Assembly: GCA_017420455.1 (NCBI GenBank) | Contig: JAFOJB010000248.1 | Span: 1 to 9,461, forward strand | Direction of reading: 5' to 3' | Length of the DNA stretch: 9,461 bases | Source of the DNA: Blautia sp. | GTDB taxonomy: Bacteria > Bacillota > Clostridia > Lachnospirales > Lachnospiraceae | Notes under the pieces: model-generated | What the model was told of the DNA's origin: nothing | The model's database searches: none | The model's input: only the letters and a program-made list of their open reading frames with translations | Program-made: the position numbers and the translations under genes | Shown: positions 1 to 4,833 of the stretch, in pieces | Position numbering within the stretch: the stretch's first letter is position 1 | How the letters are laid out: each line of letters begins with the position of its first letter

Positions 1-2
1 CG

Positions 3-47
3 CTGAAGGATTTCAGCAGACTGCAGGTTCTGAAGCTCACAGTCTGA
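3..47 (+). CDS. Possible C-terminal tail of an upstream gene (partial)
   Basis: Frame 3 is open from the window edge and stops with TGA at 45-47, about 20 bases before an intrinsic terminator, which is where a gene end would be expected. Only 14 codons are visible (ending LKLTV), far too few to name a family. Frame 2 is also open from base 2 but runs straight through the terminator and the palindrome, so it is less likely. Frame 1 stops at bases 4-6 and could equally be the true gene end. Treat this as a guess about position, not about function. Confidence 0.2.
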   Translation: MKDFSRLQVLKLTV

Positions 48-67
48 TCCGTTCAGCCGGTCACAAC

Positions 68-102
68 AAGCAGGGGCAGCTCTTTAGCTGCCCCTGCTTT
101 AT
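68..102 (+). terminator. Intrinsic terminator of the upstream gene
   Basis: A 14-bp perfect stem (68-81 with 86-99) encloses a CTTT loop. The stem is rich in G+C in its middle (GCAGGGGCAGCT). It is followed by a short, interrupted T run (TTTATT). The weak T run lowers certainty, but the position before a long gene-free stretch fits the end of a transcription unit coming from left of the window. Confidence 0.7.
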
Positions 103-123
103 TGGGGTGTGCCGGGCACGGCG

Positions 124-204
124 CAGTTCTTGGGAAGACAAGGGGACGGTTCTTTTGTCTTTTCTAAAAGACAAAAGAACCGTCCCCTTGTCTTCCCAAG
201 ACTG
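124..204. repeat. Long perfect palindrome, REP-like, 35-bp arms
   Basis: Bases 129-163 are the exact reverse complement of 166-200, with only CT between them. CAGT at 124-127 and ACTG at 201-204 extend the pairing past a single unpaired T. The core word GGGGACGGTTCTTTTGTC appears once on each arm. From memory, this word and the peptide it encodes (KGTVPLS) recur across Clostridia, often in short false ORFs and near IS200-like REP transposases, so this is probably a dispersed extragenic palindrome. The copy lies directly after a terminator and contains no gene. No transposase is visible here. Confidence 0.85.
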
Positions 205-464
205 TGAGTCAGGAAACCTGTCGGCTGCCAGGAAACAAGGTGAAACTCTCTCGCCCGTCAGCTATTCATACAGGAAGAACTGGAAATACATCAGTCCCGG
301 CTTGTGAGGTCGTGAACTGTAAAACCTGCGCAAAACTTTAGATATTTTTCGCAAGAAAAGGGATGAAATAAAGCAGAAAATATGTTATGCTGATAATAAC
401 TGCAGAATGGAGAGGAATCTTCTCTGTGGGCACACAATGAGGTATGAGAAAAGGAGAAGGTACT
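205..464 (+). promoter_or_regulatory. Gene-free leader of the isomerase gene
   Basis: This stretch has no credible gene. Bases 331-400 are AT-rich and must hold the isomerase promoter, if it has its own. The best -10-like element is GATAAT at 392-397, but no good -35 lies at the right distance, so the promoter is not assigned. I found no convincing CcpA cre site or riboswitch. A clear ribosome binding site, AAGGAG at 451-456, sits 8 bases before the chosen ATG at 465. Confidence 0.4.
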
Positions 465-1952
465 ATGATGAACAACGCACCAAAGGTAAAAATCGGTATT
501 GTTGCAGTAAGCCGTGACTGTTTTCCGGAATCCCTTTCTGTAAACAGAAGAAAAGCTCTGGTAGATGCATACACAAAGAAGTACAACGCAGAAGATATCT
601 ATGAATGCCCTATCTGTATCGTAGAAAGCGAAATCCACATGGTACAGGCTCTTGAGGATATCAAGAAGGCAGGCTGCAACGCCCTCTGCGTATATCTTGG
701 AAACTTTGGCCCGGAGATTTCCGAAACTCTGCTTGCAAAGCATTTCGATGGCCCGAAAATGTTCTGCGCTGCAGCAGAGGAAAACGTAGGCTGCCTGAGC
801 GACGACCGTGGAGATGCCTACTGCGGTATGCTGAACGCCAGCTACAATCTCCAGCTCCGCAATATCAAGGCATATATCCCGGAATATCCTGTAGGAGATG
901 CTGAGGACTGCGCAGATATGATCCACGGCTTTGTGCCCATTGCCAAGGCAGTTTATGCCCTGAGCAACCTGAAGATCATCAGCTTCGGACCGCGTCCTCT
1001 GAACTTCCTTGCCTGCAATGCGCCTATCAAGCAGCTGTACAATATCGGCGTAGAAATCGAAGAAAACTCCGAGCTGGATCTGTTCGAAGCCTTCAATAAA
1101 CATGCCGGAGACGAAAGAATTCCGGGTGTTGTCAAGGAGATGGAGGCAGAGCTTGGAGCAGGCAACAAGAAACCGGAGATCCTGGCAAAGCTTGCACAGT
1201 ACGAGATCACCCTGAAGGACTGGATCGAGGCACACAAGGGATATCGCAAATATGTCGCTGTTGCCGGAAAATGCTGGCCTGCATTCCAGACACAGTTCGG
1301 TTTTGTTCCCTGCTATGTCAACAGCCGTCTTACCGGACAGGGTATCCCGGTATCCTGCGAAGTAGATATTTACGGATGTCTCAGCGAGTTCATCGGAACT
1401 GTAGTTTCTGATGATGCCGTCACGCTGCTGGATATCAACAACACTGTTCCGAAGGACATGTTCAACGAAGATATCAATGGAAAATACGGTTATACCCTGC
1501 AGGATACCTTCATGGGCTTCCACTGTGGAAACACCGCTTCCTGCAAGCTGTCCTTCTGCGAGATGAAGTATCAGAAGATTATGGCCAGAGCGCTTCCGGA
1601 GGAGGTTACCCAGGGTACCCTTGAGGGAGACATTGCACCTGGAGATATCACCTTCTATCGTCTGCAGAGCACTTCCGACAATATCCTGCGCGCCTACATC
1701 GCACAGGGCGAGGTACTTCCGGTGAAGACCCATTCCTTCGGTTCCATCGGTGTATTCGCCATTCCGGAGATGGGCAGGTTCTACCGTCATGTGCTCATCG
1801 AGAAAGGATATCCGCATCACGGTGCAGTGGCCTTCGGACACATCGGAAAAGAGCTGTTCGAGGTATTCAAATATATCGGTGTAGACGTAAATGAGATCGG
1901 ATACAATCAGCCCGCGGGAGTACGCTATCCGACAGAGAATCCCTGGAGATAA
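465..1952 (+). CDS. L-fucose/L-arabinose isomerase family protein
   Basis: The 495-aa product belongs to the FucI/AraA fold family: cytosolic, metal-dependent ketol isomerases that turn an aldose into a ketose. Glu299 (in SCEVDIYG) and Asp323 (in LLDINNT) are 24 residues apart, the same spacing as metal ligands Glu337 and Asp361 of E. coli FucI as I recall them. His451/His452 in HHGAVAFGH is the likely third ligand. The length is nearer AraA (about 500 aa) than FucI (about 590). ATG 465 is chosen over ATG 444 because AAGGAG at 451-456 lies 8 bases upstream of it; ATG 468 is also possible. A strong terminator follows, so the gene may be its own transcription unit. The neighbouring xylulokinase suggests that the product is a pentulose, or a related ketose, that is then phosphorylated. 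The exact sugar cannot be read from sequence: D-arabinose, L-fucose, L-arabinose and D-xylose are all conceivable. The family call is firm, the substrate is not. Confidence 0.9.
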   Translation: MMNNAPKVKIGIVAVSRDCFPESLSVNRRKALVDAYTKKYNAEDIYECPICIVESEIHMVQALEDIKKAGCNALCVYLGNFGPEISETLLAKHFDGPKMFCAAAEENVGCLSDDRGDAYCGMLNASYNLQLRNIKAYIPEYPVGDAEDCADMIHGFVPIAKAVYALSNLKIISFGPRPLNFLACNAPIKQLYNIGVEIEENSELDLFEAFNKHAGDERIPGVVKEMEAELGAGNKKPEILAKLAQYEITLKDWIEAHKGYRKYVAVAGKCWPAFQTQFGFVPCYVNSRLTGQGIPVSCEVDIYGCLSEFIGTVVSDDAVTLLDINNTVPKDMFNEDINGKYGYTLQDTFMGFHCGNTASCKLSFCEMKYQKIMARALPEEVTQGTLEGDIAPGDITFYRLQSTSDNILRAYIAQGEVLPVKTHSFGSIGVFAIPEMGRFYRHVLIEKGYPHHGAVAFGHIGKELFEVFKYIGVDVNEIGYNQPAGVRYPTENPWR

Positions 1953-1962
1953 GGTATCACGG

Positions 1963-1995
1963 AAGGGCTGTCATTGATATGACAGCCCTTTTTTT
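1963..1995 (+). terminator. Intrinsic terminator after the isomerase gene
   Basis: A perfect 12-bp stem (1963-1974 with 1979-1990, AAGGGCTGTCAT) with a TGAT loop is followed by seven T residues, starting 10 bases after the stop codon. It separates the isomerase from the kinase gene, so the kinase needs read-through or its own promoter. Confidence 0.92.
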
Positions 1996-1996
1996 A

Positions 1997-2060
1997 CGAT
2001 AAAGTTCTCAGACGTCCGCCGTGTCTGAATGATCGCACACCTGGCGGCGGACGGTCATCA
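1997..2060. repeat. 64-bp structured intergenic repeat, copy 1
   Basis: This block begins CGATAAAG directly after a terminator T run and ends GGTCATC. It matches 4527-4590 without gaps at about 52 of 64 positions by hand count, in the same orientation and the same place relative to a terminator. Internal arms CGTCCGCCG (2013-2021) and CGGCGGACG (2045-2053) are perfectly complementary, so the element can fold as a hairpin with a 23-base apical region. A small CAGG/CCTG hairpin follows its 3' end (2059-2069), echoing the larger hairpin after copy 2. It is probably a dispersed extragenic element of this genome. Confidence 0.8.
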
Positions 2061-2106
2061 GGCGGCCTGCAGGGGCTGCGCGTATGTATGAGGATCTGCG
2101 AGAAAT

Positions 2107-2111
2107 GGAGG
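2107..2111 (+). promoter_or_regulatory. Ribosome binding site deciding the xylulokinase start
   Basis: GGAGG lies only 1 base before ATG 2113, too close to use, but 10 bases before ATG 2122. This favours 2122 as the start. I see no convincing -35/-10 pair between the upstream terminator and this site. Confidence 0.75.
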
Positions 2112-2121
2112 TATGCAGTCT

Positions 2122-3579
2122 ATGTATTATATTGGTGTGGATCTTGGAACTTCCGCAGTAAAGCTTCTTCTGATGGATGAGGAAGGAAATATAAAGAATA
2201 TCGTTTCAAAAGAATATCCGCTGTTTTTCCCGCACCCGGGCTGGTCTGAACAGAATCCCTCGGACTGGTATGAGAAAAGCATCGAAGGTATTAAAGAACT
2301 GACAGAGGGAATCGATAAGAGCCAGGTGGCCGGCATCGGCTTCGGCGGACAGATGCATGGACTTGTGACACTGGACAAGGATGATCAGGTCATCCGTCCG
2401 GCGATCCTGTGGAATGACGGACGTACCGGCGAGGAAACAGATTATCTGAACCAGGTGATCGGAAAGGAGAAACTTTCTGCCTGTACAGCTAATATCGCTT
2501 TTGCCGGTTTTACAGCGCCGAAGATCCTGTGGATGAAGAAAAACGAGCCGGAAAATTTCGAACGCATCGAGAAGATCATGCTTCCGAAGGATTATCTGGC
2601 ATACAGGCTTTCCGGCACCCACTGCACGGATTATTCCGATGCCTCCGGTATGCTTCTTCTGGATGTAAAGAACCGCTGCTGGTCCAAAGAGATGATCGAG
2701 ATCTGTGGTATCAGGGAGGAACAGCTTCCGAAGCTCTTTGAGAGCTGGGAGGTAGTGGGAACACTCAAGGAGGATGTGGCGAAGGAGCTTGGGCTTCCTT
2801 CTTCTGTCAGGATCGTGGCAGGCGCGGGGGACAATGCGGCGGCAGCTGTAGGTACAGGAACCGTCGGCGACGCCCAGTGCAATATTTCTCTGGGAACCTC
2901 CGGTACCATCTTTATTTCCAGCAGAGAATTCGGCGTGGATCAGTATAACGCCCTCCATTCCTTTGACCATGCAGATGGATATTACCATCTGATGGGCTGC
3001 ATGCTCAGCGCGGCGTCCTGCAACAAGTGGTGGTCCGAGGATATCCTGGGAACCACGGATTATGGCGCAGAGCAGGCCGCGATTCAGAAGCTTGGGGAGA
3101 ACAGAGTATTCTTCCTTCCGTATCTGATGGGCGAGAGATCTCCTCACAACAATCCGGACGCGAGAGGCGTGTTCTTCGGAATGTCCATGGATACCACCAG
3201 GGCGGATATGACACAGGCTGTACTGGAGGGCGTCGCCTTTGGCCTGAGGGATTCCCTGGAGGTGGCAAGAAGCCTTGGAATCAGGCTTGAGCGCACAAAG
3301 ATCTGCGGCGGCGGCGCAAAGAGTCCGCTCTGGAAGAAGATCATCGCCAATGTGATGAACCTGAAGGTGGATGTGCTGGAGAACGAGCAGGGACCCGGTA
3401 TGGGCGGCGCCATGCTGGCAGCTGTAGGCTGCGGCGCTTATCCGGATGTAGAGACCATCGCGAAGAAATTCGTGAAGGTGGTGGAGACGGTAGAGCCGGA
3501 TCCGGACCTGACAGCAAAATATGAAGAGAGATATCAGAAATTCAGGACCCTTTATCCAACCATGAAGGAGCTTTTCTGA
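2122..3579 (+). CDS. xylB: Xylulokinase (FGGY carbohydrate kinase)
   Basis: This is a complete 485-aa FGGY-family kinase predicted to phosphorylate D-xylulose to D-xylulose 5-phosphate with ATP in the cytosol. Landmarks in order are the N-terminal phosphate-binding strand GVDLGTSAVK with Asp7, the sugar-site QMHG around Met78-His79, the LWNDGRT segment typical of xylulokinases, GAGDNAAAAVG with Asp237 as the likely catalytic base, SLGTSGTIF in the second ATPase lobe, and the FGGY signature GGGAKSPLW at 396-404. Length and order match the family, with no truncation. The start at 2122 fits both the GGAGG spacing and the usual N-terminus MYYIGVDLGT; starting at 2113 would only add MQS. It follows a FucI-like isomerase rather than a XylA-type enzyme, so D-ribulose or another ketose is a possible alternative substrate. 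It ends in its own terminator. Confidence 0.93.
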   Translation: MYYIGVDLGTSAVKLLLMDEEGNIKNIVSKEYPLFFPHPGWSEQNPSDWYEKSIEGIKELTEGIDKSQVAGIGFGGQMHGLVTLDKDDQVIRPAILWNDGRTGEETDYLNQVIGKEKLSACTANIAFAGFTAPKILWMKKNEPENFERIEKIMLPKDYLAYRLSGTHCTDYSDASGMLLLDVKNRCWSKEMIEICGIREEQLPKLFESWEVVGTLKEDVAKELGLPSSVRIVAGAGDNAAAAVGTGTVGDAQCNISLGTSGTIFISSREFGVDQYNALHSFDHADGYYHLMGCMLSAASCNKWWSEDILGTTDYGAEQAAIQKLGENRVFFLPYLMGERSPHNNPDARGVFFGMSMDTTRADMTQAVLEGVAFGLRDSLEVARSLGIRLERTKICGGGAKSPLWKKIIANVMNLKVDVLENEQGPGMGGAMLAAVGCGAYPDVETIAKKFVKVVETVEPDPDLTAKYEERYQKFRTLYPTMKELF

Positions 3580-3588
3580 GAAAACGCG

Positions 3589-3618
3589 AAGGGCGAGGAT
3601 CACATCCCCGCCTTTTTT
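3589..3618 (+). terminator. Intrinsic terminator after xylB
   Basis: Bases 3589-3600 pair with 3604-3615 around a CAC loop, with one A/C mismatch and one G-U pair, followed by six T residues. It begins 10 bases after the xylB stop codon and only a few bases before the next promoter. Confidence 0.85.
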
Positions 3619-3625
3619 CATGGGT

Positions 3626-3653
3626 TTGACTTTTCAGGAGAAAGCATTATAAT
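3626..3653 (+). promoter_or_regulatory. Sigma-A-type promoter of the CODH-like gene
   Basis: TTGACT (3626-3631) and a perfect TATAAT (3648-3653) are separated by 16 bases, directly downstream of the xylB terminator. Transcription would start near 3660, leaving a leader of about 70 bases before the ATG at 3729. The leader shows no clear riboswitch or attenuator fold. Confidence 0.8.
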
Positions 3654-3728
3654 AGTCTGCAAGAGGCGCGGATTGTAAAAAGAAAGCGAAGACAGGATTT
3701 TGTTCACAGAAAGGAATGGGAAAAACAT

Positions 3729-4424
3729 ATGGCTGATATGAATAATTTACCTGCTTTGGAAGTAGCAGATATCATCAAGGCGTTGGACGGAGTGACAAAT
3801 GGTCAGGTGGATCAGGCAGGTTCCACAATGCCGTTGATCCAGTGTATCACTTCCGGAGTCCTGAGAGGAGTTGCGGTGCTTCTTGGGACAGAGGGGTCGG
3901 AAGGCAGGCCTGCGGCAGAGTATGAAGGATTTATGAAGAAGCTGATCGCCAATGATATTCTGGTGCTTACCATCGGCTATCCGGAGGGAATCGCGCTGGA
4001 CGCCCATCTTGTGGAGAAGGATGGCAAAGCTCTTGCCGGAGCAGGGCTGAAGAGGGTATGCGAACTGGCAGATATCCCGCCGGTGCTTCCGCTTGGAGGT
4101 CTTGAGAAAATCCAGAATGTTGTCACTATCGCAGGAGCTGTTTCTGCGGATTCCGGGCTTGCGGTTCCCGCGCTTCCCATTGTCGGGTGCGATGCCGCGG
4201 CTGCCAGCGCCAAAGCGGTGGAGCTGGGCAATACCTTTATGGGACTGGGCGTGGATGTTTATGTGGGACTTCTTCCCTTTGAAGGGGATGCCCAGGCGAA
4301 AGCCGCCGGGCTTGGCCTGAAGAACAGCGAAACCGCTTCCTTTAAAGCAGAGACGGATCTTCAGAAGCTCGCGGAGGATATCATTGCCGGTCTCGAAGAA
4401 AAACGCGCCGCGCTCAGTATCTGA
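3729..4424 (+). CDS. CO dehydrogenase C-terminal-like protein lacking cluster cysteines
   Basis: The 231-aa product reads like the C-terminal region of the anaerobic CO dehydrogenase CooS and related prismane proteins. Landmarks in order are SGVLRGVAVLLG (43-53), KKLIANDILVLTIG (70-83), AGAGLKRVCELADIPPVLPLGG (103-124) and LPIVG followed by KAVELG. In CooS these blocks carry three C-cluster cysteines (Cys446, Cys476 and Cys526 of C. hydrogenoformans CODH-II, from memory). Here the matching residues are Thr54, Tyr84 and Leu125. The three cysteines present (39, 111, 154) lie elsewhere. CooS is about 630 aa, so this is a stand-alone domain and not a recent fragment: it has its own promoter, start and terminator and an intact frame. 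There is no signal peptide or membrane helix. AAGGAA at 3711-3716 is a rather distant ribosome binding site, 12 bases from the ATG. The family link rests on my own alignment from memory; the function is unknown and CO oxidation is very unlikely. Confidence 0.75.
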   Translation: MADMNNLPALEVADIIKALDGVTNGQVDQAGSTMPLIQCITSGVLRGVAVLLGTEGSEGRPAAEYEGFMKKLIANDILVLTIGYPEGIALDAHLVEKDGKALAGAGLKRVCELADIPPVLPLGGLEKIQNVVTIAGAVSADSGLAVPALPIVGCDAAAASAKAVELGNTFMGLGVDVYVGLLPFEGDAQAKAAGLGLKNSETASFKAETDLQKLAEDIIAGLEEKRAALSI

Positions 4425-4490
4425 GCCGTAAGTGTATTCTGCTTTGCATCAGTGTAAGAAGTGCCGATAAAAGAATATGAAGAAGCTGAA

Positions 4491-4523
4491 ACTGCCTGAT
4501 CCGGAGGGATCAGGCAGTTTTTT
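4491..4523 (+). terminator. Intrinsic terminator after the CODH-like gene
   Basis: A perfect 12-bp stem (4491-4502 with 4507-4518) encloses a GGAG loop and runs into six T residues. It lies 66 bases after the stop codon. The stem starts ACTGCCTG and is one of the strongest terminators in the window. Confidence 0.92.
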
Positions 4524-4526
4524 GCG

Positions 4527-4590
4527 CGATAAAGCCGCCAGACGTGCGCCGTGCTTGCACGAGCGCACACCTGGCGGCGAACGGTCATCT
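4527..4590. repeat. 64-bp structured intergenic repeat, copy 2
   Basis: This is the second copy of the element at 1997-2060, again starting CGATAAAG a few bases after a terminator T run and of identical length. Differences cluster at columns 9-13 and in the apical part. The long-range arms are kept with one mismatch (CGTGCGCCG at 4543-4551 against CGGCGAACG at 4575-4583). A second internal hairpin, GTGC-TT-GCAC, is possible at 4551-4560. Conservation of CGCACACCTGGCGGCG and ACGGTCATC suggests selection on more than pairing. Confidence 0.8.
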
Positions 4591-4611
4591 CAGGGCGTTG
4601 CCCTGAGATGA
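4585..4611. repeat. Perfect 12-bp hairpin with GTT loop
   Basis: Bases 4585-4596 (TCATCTCAGGGC) pair perfectly with 4600-4611. The stem shares its first bases with the 3' end of repeat copy 2. No T run follows on either strand, so it is not a standard terminator. It is probably part of the same composite extragenic element. Confidence 0.8.
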
Positions 4612-4622
4612 GCGGAATCGCG

Positions 4623-4659
4623 GATCGGACAGGGGAGTGCATTTCTCCCCTGTCCGATC
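4623..4659. repeat. Perfect 15-bp hairpin with 7-base loop
   Basis: Bases 4623-4637 pair perfectly with 4645-4659 around TGCATTT. There is no T run after it. It is followed at once by a second copy of a 12-mer found at the start of repeat copy 2. It lies about 105 bases upstream of the type VII operon's -35 box, so it is outside that transcript and more likely an extragenic element than an attenuator. Confidence 0.8.
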
Positions 4660-4670
4660 GATAAAGCCGC
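4659..4670. repeat. Second copy of the 12-mer CGATAAAGCCGC
   Basis: The 12-mer occurs at 4527-4538 and again here, 132 bases apart, bracketing repeat copy 2 and the two hairpins. CGATAAAG also starts repeat copy 1 at 1997, and CGATAAA recurs at 4684-4690. The word seems to be the fixed left end of a modular element; a flanking duplication from insertion is an alternative reading. Confidence 0.6.
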
Positions 4671-4692
4671 GAATGGTATAGCACGATAAATG

Positions 4693-4719
4693 TCGAATAA
4701 AAGGGAAAAATATCGAATA
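4693..4719. repeat. Direct repeat TCGAATA, 20-bp period, upstream of T7SS promoter
   Basis: TCGAATA occurs at 4693-4699 and 4713-4719, exactly 20 bases apart, about two helical turns, on the same DNA face. The surroundings also offer the inverted pair TGTCGA and TCGACA. It lies some 50 bases upstream of the -35 box, a position open to an activator. In AT-rich DNA a 7-base repeat can be chance, so operator status is only a suggestion. Confidence 0.3.
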
Positions 4720-4766
4720 TCGACAGAATATTATTGTATTAAGCTGGAAATATACAGATAATATTG

Positions 4767-4795
4767 TTGACAATTCCTTGCTCCGATGTTAGAAT
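4767..4795 (+). promoter_or_regulatory. Near-consensus sigma-A promoter of the type VII operon
   Basis: A perfect TTGACA (4767-4772), a 17-base spacer and TAGAAT (4790-4795) make this the best promoter in the window. An AT-rich stretch upstream (about 4680-4766) could serve as an UP element. Transcription would begin near 4802. ATG 4786 lies inside the promoter and so cannot be the start of the downstream gene. Confidence 0.88.
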
Positions 4796-4833
4796 GTGAA
4801 CAGGTATTCGATCAGGGGAGAAAGGGTGGTGCC

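Noticed and set aside
124..204. Palindrome read as a transcription terminator or CRISPR unit
   Set aside because: There is no T run after it, no spacer-repeat periodicity, and a proper terminator already lies at 68-102.
107..307. 66-codon + strand frame containing KGTVLLS and RTVPLSS
   Set aside because: It is a translation of the perfect palindrome, with both arms read as peptide. It lies after a terminator and has no ribosome binding site.
300..400. CcpA cre site or riboswitch before the isomerase gene
   Set aside because: Bases near 318-336 only loosely resemble a cre site and no known riboswitch core could be recognised.
291..1841. Long open frame on the - strand across the isomerase gene (516 codons)
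   Set aside because: It is antisense to a gene with family motifs, a ribosome site and a terminator. Its translation shows no recognisable domain and it arises from codon bias of the sense gene.
2206..3621. Long open frame on the - strand across xylB (471 codons)
   Set aside because: It is a shadow of a well-supported FGGY kinase gene; it is rich in His/Cys/Arg, has no motifs, and starts inside the xylB terminator region.
4585..4659. The two perfect hairpins read as terminators or an attenuator for the T7SS operon
   Set aside because: Neither has a T run on either strand and both lie upstream of the operon's promoter.
4786..4833. Upstream ATG extending the VWA/FHA protein by 16 residues
   Set aside because: It lies within the spacer of the TTGACA/TAGAAT promoter and before the likely transcription start.
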